DNA of 64,000 bases, taken from contig NZ_CP013630.1 in the NCBI RefSeq assembly GCF_001664485.1, forward strand, positions 499,001-563,000, written 5' to 3'. How positions within the stretch are numbered: the stretch's first letter is position 1; each line of letters opens with the position of its first letter. The DNA is from Rhizobium sp. N324 (GTDB lineage Bacteria; Pseudomonadota; Alphaproteobacteria; Rhizobiales; Rhizobiaceae). A model generated the notes under the pieces. The model did no database searches and had not been told where the DNA came from. It worked only from the letters and a program-made list of their open reading frames with translations. This document shows positions 8,074-17,049 of this stretch, in pieces. Made by a program: the position numbers and the translations under genes.

Positions 8074-9168
8074 ATGACCAGCAAGAAACTCTTTGAGCCT
8101 TCCGTACTCGGCTCGCTCACCCTATCCAACCGCATCGTCATGGCGCCATTGACGCGCAACAGAGCAGGTGTCGGGTTTGTGCCGGGCGATCTCATTGCCG
8201 AATATTATGCGCAACGGGCCTCGGCCGGCCTGATCATCTCGGAAGCGACCCAGATTTCACAGCAGGGTCAGGGCTATCAGGACACGCCCGGCATCTACAC
8301 GCCGGCGCAGATCGACGGTTGGCGCAAGGTGACCGACGCGGTGCATGCCAAGGGCGGCCGCATCTTCCTGCAACTCTGGCACGTCGGTCGGGTATCGCAT
8401 GTCGACCTGCAGCCGGATGGGCAGCCGCCCGTGGCGCCCTCCGCCATCAGAGCCGAAACCAAGACCTTTGTGAACGATGCCTTCGTCGATGTGTCGGCCC
8501 CTCGGGCGCTCGAACTGCGCGAGATCTCCGGCATTGTCGAGGATTTCCGCCGGGCCGCCGCCAATGCGATTGCCGCCGGCCTCGATGGTGTCGAGGTTCA
8601 CGGCGCAAACGGCTACCTGCTCGACCAGTTCGCCAGGGACGGGGCCAATAGCCGCACCGACGCCTATGGCGGCTCGATCGAAAACCGGGCACGGCTGACG
8701 CTCGAGGTAACGGCTGCGGTCGTCGAGGAAGTGGGAGCGGAGCGAACCGGAGTTCGGATTTCACCTGTGTCGCCGGCCAATGGAATATCCGCAACCGATC
8801 CGCAGGCGCAGTTCAACTACATCGTCGAGAAGCTCGACGAGATGGGCATCGCCTACCTCCATGTCGTCGAAGGTGCGACGGGCGGGCCGCGCGATGTTGC
8901 ACCCTTCGATTACCAGGCGCTTCGCCACAGGTTCAGGAACACTTATATCGCCAATAACGGCTACGATCTGGAACTCGCCACCGCGAGGCTGGAGCAAGGG
9001 CTCGCGGATCTGTTCGCCTTTGGCAGGCCGTTCATCGCCAACCCGGATTTTGTCGAACGCCTGAAAGCCGGTGCATCACTGGCCAATCTCGATATGGCGA
9101 CGCTCTATGGCGGGGGCGCGGCGGGCTATACGGATTATCCTGAAATGGCCGCGCCGGTCGGCGCCTGA
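8074..9168 (+). CDS. Old Yellow Enzyme family alkene reductase (NemA-like)
   Basis: The 364-aa protein shows the full OYE pattern. It has the FMN-binding start SLTLSNRIVMAPLTRNRA, the active-site strand LQLWHVGRVSH, a GANGYLLDQFARDGANSR loop, AYGGSIENRARL, and the phosphate-binding end FGRPFIANPDF. Members reduce activated alkenes, N-ethylmaleimide, nitro compounds and quinones with NAD(P)H and FMN in the cytosol. It follows the quinone oxidoreductase gene in one transcription unit. It converges with the TetR gene 9183-9776, which has related operator-like sequences upstream of both transcripts. Confidence 0.92.
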   Translation: MTSKKLFEPSVLGSLTLSNRIVMAPLTRNRAGVGFVPGDLIAEYYAQRASAGLIISEATQISQQGQGYQDTPGIYTPAQIDGWRKVTDAVHAKGGRIFLQLWHVGRVSHVDLQPDGQPPVAPSAIRAETKTFVNDAFVDVSAPRALELREISGIVEDFRRAAANAIAAGLDGVEVHGANGYLLDQFARDGANSRTDAYGGSIENRARLTLEVTAAVVEEVGAERTGVRISPVSPANGISATDPQAQFNYIVEKLDEMGIAYLHVVEGATGGPRDVAPFDYQALRHRFRNTYIANNGYDLELATARLEQGLADLFAFGRPFIANPDFVERLKAGASLANLDMATLYGGGAAGYTDYPEMAAPVGA

Positions 9169-9182
9169 CGGGATAGGGCCGC

Positions 9183-9776
9183 CTATACGGCGGCTCTATT
9201 ATCCCGCGTTCGATTTTTGATGGCGTCGCGGCAATCCGTCAGGCAGGCGTCGAGCAGTTCGTCCGCCAGCGGGGAATCGTCCGGGCAGGCCCTCGACAGC
9301 ACGATCGCACCGACGGCCTGAGCAAGGATGGTGATGGCTTGCGCGCGGCCCCCGGCGCCGGAAGCGTGATGTTGTGCAAGACCGCCCTCGATCGCGCGCA
9401 CCAGCCTATCTATTCCTGCAGCAAAAACGGCCTTCGTTTCCTCGGGCTGCCGAGCGGCGTCGCAGCTCAGCGCTGCCGCGGTGCACCCCTGGCCGCGCCC
9501 ATCCCGGTGCTCGCGCGCGAGATAAAGTTCCATGACGGCGAGGACGTCATAACCGGCATAGCGCCTCAAGGTCTCGCTCAAACCATTCTCGGTCGCCTCC
9601 GCGATCAACTCCTCCTTGGAGCGGAAGTGATTGTAGAAGCCGCCATGGGTGAGCCCCGCGCGCTCCATCAACTCCGCCACGCCCACGCCATCGAACCCGC
9701 GCTCGCGAAACAGCTCTGACGCGGTGGCGATAATCCGCTCGTGGTTTTCCTGCTTCTTTTCCTTGGTGATCCGCAC
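9183..9776 (-). CDS. TetR/AcrR regulator, probable repressor of the OYE operon
   Basis: The 197-aa protein carries an HTH at about residues 12-56 (ATASELFRERGFDGVGVAELMERAG, HGGFYNHFRSKEEL). The effector domain includes the segment GCTAAALSCDAAR with two Cys residues. Some electrophile-sensing TetR proteins such as NemR use cysteine modification, so a redox-sensitive mechanism is possible but unproven. It converges on the OYE gene with 14 bp between the stops. Operator-like sites at 9804-9860 and 6822-6867 support autoregulation and control of the operon. Confidence 0.88.
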   Translation of the reverse strand: MRITKEKKQENHERIIATASELFRERGFDGVGVAELMERAGLTHGGFYNHFRSKEELIAEATENGLSETLRRYAGYDVLAVMELYLAREHRDGRGQGCTAAALSCDAARQPEETKAVFAAGIDRLVRAIEGGLAQHHASGAGGRAQAITILAQAVGAIVLSRACPDDSPLADELLDACLTDCRDAIKNRTRDNRAAV

Positions 9777-9803
9777 CTTACAGCCCTTTCGACGGCCATG
9801 CCC

Positions 9804-9860
9804 AAGCTATGATGTCGGGCGTCATTATAGCTTGAGCCATTGATGATGTATACCATTAAT
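9804..9860. promoter_or_regulatory. Operator-like sites upstream of the TetR gene
   Basis: An inverted repeat AAGCTATGATG (9804-9814) / CATTATAGCTT (9823-9833) is followed by TGATGATGTATACCATTAAT (9841-9860). The core CTATGATG-6 nt-GTCATTA matches 6845-6865. The second site matches 6822-6841 and 6848-6867. Confidence 0.6.
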
Positions 9861-9990
9861 AATGGCGGTCGGTCCAAGGAGTGTTTTATGACGGAAGCAT
9901 ACGGACCTTCAGCCCCGCGCGTCCTCTCAAGATGCGCAGGCGGAGTTGTCGCGCCTTGAAGAGGCAGCAGCGAGAAGCGAGCTTCCTGTT

Positions 9991-10464
9991 CTAATAGACG
10001 AACGGATCCACCCCCGCCGCCTGGGCGCCCGGCTCTTTCGGATAGATCACGCCCTTGCGCAGGATGATGTTGGCATAGAGCCGAGGCTCGCTGGTCTGGA
10101 TCAGCGCATGGGCGGCCTTCACGCGGCCGTAGAAATCAGGGCCGATCAGCGGTACCACCTGCCGGTGTGGTTCATGGCGGGCGCAGCAGTCGATCATCTC
10201 CTCATGCACCGGATCGAGTTTGTCGCGCTCGGCCTTGACGGTCGAGCGGAATATCGCTTCCGGCACGAAATCGTCGATCGGCAGCACGCTGAGCACGGCG
10301 TTGAGAACCGGAATGAGATGGTGGCCGTCGAGCCGGATCAGCCGGCGGGCATGTTCGACGCCCGGATAATTGCCGTCGACGATGGCGATCTCGTCGCCGT
10401 GGCCCATGGCCCGAAGCGTGAAAAGCAGCTCCGGGCTCAACAGCGGATCAAGTCCCTTCAGCAT
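9991..10464 (-). CDS. RbsD/FucU-family sugar mutarotase
   Basis: The 157-aa protein starts MLKGLDPLLSPELL and contains the family-defining MGHGDEIAIVDGNYP with the conserved His, ending with the YANIILRKGV strand. RbsD/FucU proteins interconvert anomers or ring forms of D-ribose or L-fucose, usually beside a ribose-type ABC transporter. Here the gene overlaps the 3' end of frcR by 17 bp and is probably co-transcribed with it. That suggests a role with the sugar imported by the Frc system, perhaps equilibrating ketose forms (inferred). A second paralogue lies at 43802 and a remnant at 4755. Confidence 0.87.
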   Translation of the reverse strand: MLKGLDPLLSPELLFTLRAMGHGDEIAIVDGNYPGVEHARRLIRLDGHHLIPVLNAVLSVLPIDDFVPEAIFRSTVKAERDKLDPVHEEMIDCCARHEPHRQVVPLIGPDFYGRVKAAHALIQTSEPRLYANIILRKGVIYPKEPGAQAAGVDPFVY

Positions 10465-11695
10465 GGTCTACCTCCTTGAAGAGTACGTTTTGATCTGTGA
10501 GGTAACGCGCAAAGATCGGCAGGCTGGCGCCGCCGATGGCGCGCGCCTGGGCGCCGACCGCGCCCTCGATGATTTCGGGCATGACGACGCCCTGCAGGTC
10601 GAGCTTGGCGGCTTCGTCGATCGTGGCCTGCACGACGCGGCTGCGCACCCAATGGGGAAAGCCGCCGTCGATGACGGCGGCGCTGAAATCGACGATCGAG
10701 GCGGCCGCGACGATCGCCTGCGCCAGCGCCTTGGCGGTGTCCTGGATCCAGATTTCCATCGGCTCGCCGAAATCCACCCAGTCGTCGGCGGAATACCAGA
10801 GCGGCTCGGGATCGATGCCGCGCTCGCGCAGCATGTTTTCCAGCACGAAGATCGAGGCGATTTCGAGCAGCTGCTTGGTTTCGCCGTTCCTGTCGCGCAC
10901 CGGCAGCGGCCCGATGGCGCCCGCCGTGCCGGTGCGGCCGGAAAAGATCGCCGAATTCAAGACGATGCCGCCGCCGATGAAGGAGCCGATGAAGAAATAG
11001 ACGAAATCCGGGTAGGACGGCCCGACGCCGAACACCAGTTCGGCCCCGCAGGCGCTGGTCGCATCGTTCTGCATGAAGACCGGATGGGAGACGCGTGCGG
11101 CGATATCGGCCTGCAGGTCGACCTCGCGCCAGACCTCCATGGCGCCGGGCGGCGCGCCCACCTCTTCGGCCCAGTTCCAGAGTTCGAAGGGTGCGGCGAT
11201 GCCGAGGCCGGCGATGCGGCCACGCTGCTTGTCGTCGAGCCGGTCTTCAAGCTCCTGAATGCCCGAGGTGACGAAGGCGAGGATTTCTTCCGGCAGCGGA
11301 TAGGCATAGGTGCGGTGCAGCTGCATGCGGATGCGGCCGACGAAATCCATCAGCACCAGATCGGCGCTGCGCCGGCCCATCTTCAGGCCGAAGGAATAGA
11401 CGGCGTCCGGGTTGATATGCATCGGGATCGACGGCTGTCCCACACGGCCGCGCACCGGCGCCCCGCGCGACAGCAGCCCTTCCTTCTCCAGCACCCGCAT
11501 GATGACCGAGACGGTTTGGGCCGACAGGCCGCTGCGGCGCGCGATATCGGCCTTCGACAGCGCGCCGTAGAGGCGCACCAGCGACAGCACGAGCCGTTCG
11601 TTATAGGCCCGCACCCTGACCTGGTTCGCACCTCCGGCCGGATTCAAAATTGGCGGCGGGACCGGCGTCTGTTCCGGTCCATCCAAAGACGACAT
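10448..11695 (-). CDS. frcR: ROK-family transcriptional regulator of fructose transport
   Basis: From ATG 11695 (ribosome site GGAG 7-10 nt upstream) the protein is 415 aa. An N-terminal winged helix has ALSKADIARRSGLSAQTVSV near residues 45-65, and a ROK domain follows with FIGGGIVLNSAIFSGRTGTAG. The cysteine zinc motif of sugar-kinase ROK members is missing, as in regulators. It is divergent from frcB across a 226-bp gap, matching the frcR-frcBCAK arrangement of Sinorhizobium meliloti. It probably controls the transporter in response to fructose or a related ligand. Confidence 0.88.
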   Translation of the reverse strand: MSSLDGPEQTPVPPPILNPAGGANQVRVRAYNERLVLSLVRLYGALSKADIARRSGLSAQTVSVIMRVLEKEGLLSRGAPVRGRVGQPSIPMHINPDAVYSFGLKMGRRSADLVLMDFVGRIRMQLHRTYAYPLPEEILAFVTSGIQELEDRLDDKQRGRIAGLGIAAPFELWNWAEEVGAPPGAMEVWREVDLQADIAARVSHPVFMQNDATSACGAELVFGVGPSYPDFVYFFIGSFIGGGIVLNSAIFSGRTGTAGAIGPLPVRDRNGETKQLLEIASIFVLENMLRERGIDPEPLWYSADDWVDFGEPMEIWIQDTAKALAQAIVAAASIVDFSAAVIDGGFPHWVRSRVVQATIDEAAKLDLQGVVMPEIIEGAVGAQARAIGGASLPIFARYLTDQNVLFKEVDHAEGT

Positions 11696-11751
11696 GGCCG
11701 CTCCTCCCGATTGTTGGCCTATGCCTGATTTCCACGGAGCATGCCACATCG

Positions 11752-11808
11752 AATTAATAATTCAATTGGATTTATTTATTGACAAGCCAATTTCTTTTCG
11801 CTTTTAAT
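11752..11808 (+). promoter_or_regulatory. AT-rich divergent promoter/operator region of frcR-frcB
   Basis: The stretch is strongly AT-rich. It holds the imperfect palindrome GAATTAATAATTC (from 11754) and, on the plus strand, TTGACA at 11779 with TTTAAT 18 nt later. This is a plausible frcB promoter with an adjoining FrcR site. Assignment is by position. Confidence 0.4.
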
Positions 11809-11921
11809 TGCCCTCGTCAAGGGCACGGGACGGCTTTGGAAGTTCACAATCCACGGCGAAGTGCCATATCTTAAAATTCCGGCCCGCAGGGGCGGCGCCG
11901 GCAAACTCTGGGAGGAGTTCC

Positions 11922-12941
11922 ATGAAGAAATCTGTTCTCGCTTTCGGCGCGCTCGCGCTTGGTGTCGCCTTTTCCGCTCCGGCGATGGCGGCGGATGTTT
12001 CCGCCTGCCTGATCACCAAGACCGACACCAACCCCTTCTTCGTCAAGATGAAGGAAGGTGCGACGGCCAAGGCCAAGGAACTCGGCGTCTCGCTGAAGTC
12101 CTACGCCGGCAAGATCGACGGTGACAGCGAAAGCCAGGTTGCCGCGATCGAAAGCTGCATCGCCGACGGCGCCAAGGGCATCCTGCTCACGGCTTCGGAC
12201 ACCAAGGGCATCGTGCCTGCGGTCAAGAAGGCCCGCGACGCCGGCCTGCTGGTCATCGCTCTCGACACGCCGCTCGAGCCGGCCGATGCTGCCGACGCGA
12301 CCTTCGCCACCGACAACCTGCTCGCCGGTAAGCTGATCGGCCAGTGGGCCAAGGAAACCATGGGCGACAAGGCCAAGGACGCCAAGGTCGGCTTCCTCGA
12401 CCTGACGCCGTCGCAGCCGACGGTCGACGTTCTCCGTGACCAGGGCTTCATGATAGGCTTCGGCATCGACCCGAAGAATCCGGACAAGATCGGCGACGAA
12501 GACGACAAGCGCATCGTCGGCCATGACGTGACCAACGGCAACGAGGAAGGCGGCCGCAAGGCCATGGAAAACCTTCTGCAGAAGGATCCGGGCATCAACG
12601 TCATCCACACGATCAACGAGCCGGCCGCTGTCGGCGCCTACCAGGCGCTGAAGGCCGTCGGCATGGAAAAGAACGTGCTGATCGTCTCGGTCGATGGCGG
12701 CTGCCCGGGCGTCAAGTCGGTCAAGGAAGGCGTCATCGGCGCCACCTCGCAGCAGTATCCGCTGCTGATGGCGTCGCTCGGTATCGAGGCGATCAAGAAG
12801 TTCGCCGATAGCGGCGAAAAGCCGAAGCCGACCGAAGGTAAGTCCTTCTTCGACACCGGCGTCTCGCTCGTCACCGACAAGCCGGTTTCCGGCGTCAAGT
12901 CGATCGACACCAAGGAAGGCACCGACAAGTGCTGGGGCTGA
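11922..12941 (+). CDS. frcB: Periplasmic fructose-binding protein of the Frc ABC transporter
   Basis: The start ATG 11922 follows GGAGG. The 339-aa precursor has a signal peptide (MKKS then a hydrophobic run ending SAPAMAA, cleavage about residue 23). The mature part is a ribose-type periplasmic-binding fold beginning [20 protein letters not shown], with [11 protein letters not shown], hinge segments and [15 protein letters not shown]. In S. meliloti FrcB binds fructose, mannose and ribose. The gene begins the frcBCAK transcription unit and is separated from frcC by a 156-bp gap with a strong hairpin, which may keep frcB mRNA more abundant. Confidence 0.93.
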   Translation: MKKSVLAFGALALGVAFSAPAMAADVSACLITKTDTNPFFVKMKEGATAKAKELGVSLKSYAGKIDGDSESQVAAIESCIADGAKGILLTASDTKGIVPAVKKARDAGLLVIALDTPLEPADAADATFATDNLLAGKLIGQWAKETMGDKAKDAKVGFLDLTPSQPTVDVLRDQGFMIGFGIDPKNPDKIGDEDDKRIVGHDVTNGNEEGGRKAMENLLQKDPGINVIHTINEPAAVGAYQALKAVGMEKNVLIVSVDGGCPGVKSVKEGVIGATSQQYPLLMASLGIEAIKKFADSGEKPKPTEGKSFFDTGVSLVTDKPVSGVKSIDTKEGTDKCWG

Positions 12942-12963
12942 GCCCAATCTCTTGAAACCAGAG

Positions 12964-12991
12964 CGGCCGGGGCTTGATCCCCGGCCGTTTT
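12964..12991 (+). terminator. Strong hairpin with T-run between frcB and frcC
   Basis: The perfect 9-bp stem CGGCCGGGG / CCCCGGCCG has a CTTGAT loop and is followed by TTTT. It lies 23 bp after the frcB stop. It may be a partial terminator or an mRNA 3'-end stabiliser that raises binding-protein levels over the permease. Confidence 0.75.
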
Positions 12992-13097
12992 CGACGGACG
13001 ATGTGCCGTCGCCCCCACGAACCGGCTCAGAATAGACCGGAAGGATATCGGTGACGGCCCCCGTGCGAGTTCGGCGCACGGATGCGGAGGAGGAACC

Positions 13098-14162
13098 ATG
13101 ACCGGAACTCAGGAATTCGAACGTGTCCTCGACGGCAGCGACAAGAGCGTCGCCTCCTTCGAGCACCAGGATGTCTCGCTGATCAAGCGTGCCCAGCATT
13201 TTCTGCACTCGACGCCGGCCGCCGTGCCGCTGATCGTGCTGGTGCTGGCGATCATCATCTTCGGGGCAACGATCGGCGGACGGTTCTTCTCGTCCTATAC
13301 GCTGACGCTGATCCTGCAGCAGATCGCCATCGTCGGCATTCTCGGCGCCGCCCAGACCCTGGTCATCCTGACCGCCGGCATCGATCTTTCGATCGGCGTC
13401 ATCATGGTGATCTCGGCCGTCATCATGGGCAATGTCGCCATCACCTACGGCATACCGACGCCGATCGCCGTGATCGGCGGCCTGCTGGTCGGCGGCCTCT
13501 GCGGCTTGCTGAACGGCTTCCTCGTCGCCTTCATGAAACTGCCGCCCTTCATCGTCACGCTCGGCACCTGGAATATCGTCATGGCGACGAATTTCATCTA
13601 TTCCGCCAATGAGACGATCCGCGACACCGATGTCGACGAACAGGCGCCGCTGCTGCATCTTTTCGCCGCGAGCTTCAGGCTCGGCAGCGCCGTGCTCACC
13701 CTCGGCGTCATCGCCATGGTGCTGCTCGTCCTGCTGCTGTGGTATGTGCTCAATCACACCGCCTGGGGCCGGCATGTCTATGCGGTCGGCGACGATCCGG
13801 AGGCGGCCAAGCTCTCCGGCATCCAGACCAAGAAGGTGCTGCTCACCGTCTACACCATCTCGGGCGTCATCGCCGCCTTCGCCGCCTGGGTCTCGATCGG
13901 CCGCAACGGCTCGATCTCGCCCTCTTCGGCGGTTACCGATTATAACCTCCAGGCGATCACCGCGACGGTGATCGGCGGCATCTCGCTCTTCGGCGGCCGC
14001 GGCTCCATCCTCGGCACGCTGTTCGGCGCGATGATCGTCGGTGTCGTCTCGATGGGCCTCAACATGCTCGGCGCCGACCCGCAATGGAAAGTGCTTTTGA
14101 CCGGCGTGCTGATCATTGCCGCCGTCGCCATCGACCAGTGGATCAGAAAGGTTTCGGTGTAA
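13098..14162 (+). CDS. frcC: Fructose ABC transporter permease
   Basis: The 354-aa inner-membrane protein is of the RbsC/AraH type (BPD_transp_2), with about 8-10 hydrophobic segments after a 35-residue cytoplasmic N-terminus. The family signature TLVILTAGIDLSIG is present near residue 90, with LPPFIVTLGT and the C-terminal GGISLFGGRGSILGTLFGA loop. The ATG follows GAGGAACC. The gene is followed after 2 bp by frcA. It forms the channel for FrcB-delivered sugar. Confidence 0.93.
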   Translation: MTGTQEFERVLDGSDKSVASFEHQDVSLIKRAQHFLHSTPAAVPLIVLVLAIIIFGATIGGRFFSSYTLTLILQQIAIVGILGAAQTLVILTAGIDLSIGVIMVISAVIMGNVAITYGIPTPIAVIGGLLVGGLCGLLNGFLVAFMKLPPFIVTLGTWNIVMATNFIYSANETIRDTDVDEQAPLLHLFAASFRLGSAVLTLGVIAMVLLVLLLWYVLNHTAWGRHVYAVGDDPEAAKLSGIQTKKVLLTVYTISGVIAAFAAWVSIGRNGSISPSSAVTDYNLQAITATVIGGISLFGGRGSILGTLFGAMIVGVVSMGLNMLGADPQWKVLLTGVLIIAAVAIDQWIRKVSV

Positions 14163-14164
14163 TC

Positions 14165-14947
14165 ATGGCTCGCGAACCCCTTCTCACCGCCCGCGGCTTG
14201 GTCAAGCGTTATGGCCGCGTCACCGCGCTCGACAATGCCGATTTCGACCTCTACCCCGGTGAAATCCTCGCCGTCATCGGCGATAACGGCGCCGGCAAGT
14301 CCTCGCTGATCAAGGCGATTTCAGGTGCCGTCACCCCGGATGAGGGGGTGATCACCCTCGAAGGCAAGCAGGTGCAGTTCCGCTCGCCGATGGAAGCGCG
14401 CGAGGCCGGCATCGAAACCGTCTATCAGAACCTCGCTCTGTCGCCGGCGCTGTCGATCGCCGACAACATGTTCCTCGGCCGCGAGATCCGCAAACCGGGC
14501 ATGCTCGGCTCGATGTTCCGCATGCTCGACCGGCCGGCGATGGAAAAGCTGGCGCGCAACAAGCTCTCCGAACTCGGGCTGATGACCATCCAGAACATCA
14601 ACCAGGCGGTGGAGACGCTCTCGGGCGGCCAGCGCCAGGGTGTCGCGGTCGCCCGCGCCGCCGCCTTCGGCTCCAAGGTCATCATCATGGACGAACCGAC
14701 GGCCGCCCTCGGTGTCAAGGAAAGCCGCCGCGTGCTGGAACTGATCCTCGACGTGCGCGCCCGCGGCCTGCCGATCGTGCTGATCTCGCACAACATGCCG
14801 CATGTCTTCGAGGTCGCCGACCGGATCCATATCCACCGCCTCGGCCGCCGGCTGACGGTGATCGATCCGAAGGAATACACCATGTCCGACGCCGTCGCCT
14901 TCATGACCGGCGCCAAGGCGGTGCCGACGGAGCCGGTCGCGGCATGA
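14165..14947 (+). CDS. frcA: Fructose ABC transporter ATP-binding protein
   Basis: The ATPase is 260 aa from ATG 14165, directly after frcC. An upstream in-frame start lies inside frcC and was rejected. It has Walker A GDNGAGKSS, signature LSGGQRQGVAVARA, Walker B VIIMDEPTAAL and the H-loop SHN. It has one nucleotide-binding domain, unlike the two-domain RbsA type seen at 40932, which is the known difference of Frc systems. Its stop overlaps the frcK start. Confidence 0.93.
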   Translation: MAREPLLTARGLVKRYGRVTALDNADFDLYPGEILAVIGDNGAGKSSLIKAISGAVTPDEGVITLEGKQVQFRSPMEAREAGIETVYQNLALSPALSIADNMFLGREIRKPGMLGSMFRMLDRPAMEKLARNKLSELGLMTIQNINQAVETLSGGQRQGVAVARAAAFGSKVIIMDEPTAALGVKESRRVLELILDVRARGLPIVLISHNMPHVFEVADRIHIHRLGRRLTVIDPKEYTMSDAVAFMTGAKAVPTEPVAA

Positions 14948-15576
14948 CGGTACGCATCGACGAAATCGCCGGCGAGGTTCTCAGCCGCGCCGGCGATGCC
15001 AGACGTTTCCTGATCGGCATTGCCGGGCCACCGGGTTCGGGCAAATCGACCATGGCCGACAATCTGGCGGCGGCGCTGAAAGCCAGAGGCGAAAGCGCCG
15101 CGGTCCTGCCGATGGACGGCTTCCACATGGACAATGCCATCCTGATCGAACGCGGCCTTTTGGCCCGCAAGGGCATCCCTGAAACCTTCGATGTCCGCGG
15201 TTTCCTCGATATCATCGCCGCCGTCCGGCGGGCCGACCAGGAGGTTCTGGCGCCGGTCTTCGACCGCTCGCGCGAACTCGCAATCGCCTCGGCCCGGCCG
15301 ATCGATCCGAAGGACCGCTTCATCATCGTCGAGGGCAATTACCTGCTGTTTACGCAGGGAAAATGGGCCGAACTCGATGGCGTCTTCGACTTTTCGATCA
15401 TGCTGGCGCCGCCGATCGAAGTGCTCGAGGAGCGGCTCTGGGCGCGCTGGCGCGGTTATAATCTCAGCGAAGAGGCCGCCAGCGCCAAGGTCTACGACAA
15501 CGACCTGCCGAACGGCCGGCTGATCCTCGAAAACCGCCGTCCGGCCGATGTGACGCTGGAGATCGCGCTGGCGTGA
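14944..15576 (+). CDS. frcK: FrcK, P-loop kinase-like protein (PanK/uridine-kinase fold)
   Basis: The 210-aa protein begins four bases inside the end of frcA (ATGA). A Walker A IAGPPGSGKST is followed by LPMDGFHMDNA, a loop typical of phosphoribulokinase/uridine kinase/PanK-like proteins, and by IIVEGNYLLF. In S. meliloti frcK is the last gene of the operon. It resembles YggC-type kinases, not the PfkB or ROK fructokinases. The true substrate is not established. Fructokinase activity more likely comes from frk at 21443. Confidence 0.85.
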   Translation: MTVRIDEIAGEVLSRAGDARRFLIGIAGPPGSGKSTMADNLAAALKARGESAAVLPMDGFHMDNAILIERGLLARKGIPETFDVRGFLDIIAAVRRADQEVLAPVFDRSRELAIASARPIDPKDRFIIVEGNYLLFTQGKWAELDGVFDFSIMLAPPIEVLEERLWARWRGYNLSEEAASAKVYDNDLPNGRLILENRRPADVTLEIALA

Positions 15577-15625
15577 TGCATGTCGCCCGGAAGTGTACCG
15601 CGGTTCCGGGAGAACGACATGCATC
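15575..15625. repeat. Rhizobial ATGCATGTCG palindrome
   Basis: GATGCATGTCG at 15575 and CGACATGCATC at 15615 are perfect 11-bp arms around a GGAAGTG...CGGTTCC inner hairpin. The element begins at the frcK stop codon and could act as its transcript end. Confidence 0.7.
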
Positions 15626-15720
15626 AAAACAAAGAGCGAAAGCGCGACGCATGAATCGATTTCAATGCGCCGCACTTTAGTGCTATCGAGGCCGCAGACG
15701 CATCGCTTCGGAGGCCTGCC

Positions 15721-16761
15721 ATGCAATCGATCACCATCCGCCGTCCTGACGACTGGCACCTGCATCTGCGCGATGGCGCCATGCTGGAAGGCGTGATCGC
15801 CGATACGAGCCGCACTTTCGCCCGCGCCATCATCATGCCCAATCTGGTGCCGCCTGTTGTCACCACTTCGGATGCGACGGCCTATCGCGAGCGTATCCTG
15901 AAAGCCCTGCCGGCCGGCCATCGCTTCCAGCCGCTGATGACGCTCTATCTCACCGAGCATACCAGCCCCGACGATGTCGAGGCGGGGGCGAAAAGCGGCC
16001 TGATCACTGCCGTCAAGCTTTATCCGGCCGGCGCCACCACCAATTCGCATGGCGGCGTGCGCGACATGGAAAAGGCGATGCCGGTGCTGGAGCGCATGGC
16101 CAGGATCGGCCTGCCGCTCTGCGTCCATGGCGAGGTGACGACGCCTGAGGTCGATATCTTCGACCGCGAGGCCGTCTTCATCGACACCGTGCTCGATCCG
16201 CTGCGCCGCCGCCTGCCCGAACTGAAGGTGACGATGGAACATGTGACGACAGCTGATGGCATCGACTATATCAAGGCGGCCAAGGCCAATCTCGCCGGCT
16301 CGCTGACCACCCATCACCTGATCATCAACCGCAACGTCATCCTTGCCGGCGGCATCCGCCCGCATTATTACTGCCTGCCGGTCGCCAAGCGCGAAAACCA
16401 CCGGCAGGCGCTGCGCGCCGCCGCCGTCAGCGGAGATCCGCGCTTCTTCCTCGGCACCGATTCCGCCCCGCATGTCGATCCCTTGAAGGAATGCGCCTGC
16501 GGCTGCGCCGGCATCTACACCTCGATCAACACGATGAGCTGCCTCGCCCATGTCTTCGAGCAGGAGGGTGCTCTCGACAAGCTCGAAGCCTTCGCCTCGC
16601 TGAACGGCCCGGCCTGGTATGGGCTTTCGCCGAACGAGGAACGCATCACCTTGTCCAAGCAGGCCGAGCCGGTCACTTTTCCCGCCAAGATAGAAACCGA
16701 CGCCGGCCCGGTGACGGTGTTCGATCCGATGTATCCGCTGCATTGGCAGGTGATGGCGTAG
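15721..16761 (+). CDS. pyrC: Dihydroorotase, type II
   Basis: The 346-aa enzyme cyclises N-carbamoyl-aspartate to dihydroorotate in pyrimidine synthesis. GGAGG precedes ATG 15721. Metal ligands are visible in order: DWHLHLRDG (two His), the carbamylated Lys in [14 protein letters not shown], His in LCVHGEVTT, His in MEHVTTADG, and Asp in FLGTDSAPH. It is the E. coli-like, zinc-only, stand-alone form with full length. It is monocistronic between the frc operon and a diguanylate cyclase gene. pyrE lies 4 kb downstream on the same strand. Confidence 0.96.
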   Translation: MQSITIRRPDDWHLHLRDGAMLEGVIADTSRTFARAIIMPNLVPPVVTTSDATAYRERILKALPAGHRFQPLMTLYLTEHTSPDDVEAGAKSGLITAVKLYPAGATTNSHGGVRDMEKAMPVLERMARIGLPLCVHGEVTTPEVDIFDREAVFIDTVLDPLRRRLPELKVTMEHVTTADGIDYIKAAKANLAGSLTTHHLIINRNVILAGGIRPHYYCLPVAKRENHRQALRAAAVSGDPRFFLGTDSAPHVDPLKECACGCAGIYTSINTMSCLAHVFEQEGALDKLEAFASLNGPAWYGLSPNEERITLSKQAEPVTFPAKIETDAGPVTVFDPMYPLHWQVMA

Positions 16762-16772
16762 CGCCAGGATCT

Positions 16773-16913
16773 GCCCCTCACCCTAACCCTCTCCCCGTTC
16801 TGACGGGGCGAGGGGACGTGCCCTGCTTGACGTCGGCGAGGGACGGAGAGAGTGCGGCTTGCCCCCCTTCGCCCCGCGCGCGGGGAGAAGGTGCCGGCAG
16901 GCGGATGAGGGGC
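16773..16913 (+). repeat. Dispersed palindromic element, copy A1
   Basis: The 141-bp element starts GCCCCTCACCCTAACCCTCT and ends GGCAGGCGGATGAGGGGC, with two internal hairpins (CTCCCCG..CGGGGCGAGGGG and CGCCCCGCG..CGGGGAG). Further copies lie at 22411, 24417, 28977, 59867 and 60418. It resembles RIME-class rhizobial mosaic elements. Confidence 0.85.
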
Positions 16914-17049
16914 CATGCCAAGTTACCACCCTAACATTTGTGTCTGCAGTGCCTCATTTTTTAACGGAATGCGTAAGACATTCCTCATCGCCGATCGCAT
17001 AGGTTGCCAACATTATCCGGCGTGGCCGCGGTCGCGGAGACTGAAAAGC

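Noticed and set aside
11871..14084. 737-aa minus-strand frame opposite frcB and frcC
   Set aside because: Its composition (Asp/Arg/Gly/Val repeats) is that of a complement frame, and frcBC have clear motifs.
14944..15576. FrcK considered as the operon's fructokinase
   Set aside because: Its LPMDGFHMDNA and P-loop layout belong to the PanK/uridine kinase group. The PfkB fructokinase frk at 21443 is a better match for the activity.
16915..17049. Upstream extension of the diguanylate cyclase at 17050
   Set aside because: The added residues begin right at a palindromic element and include unusual Cys/His-rich sequence. A good ribosome site lies before 17050.
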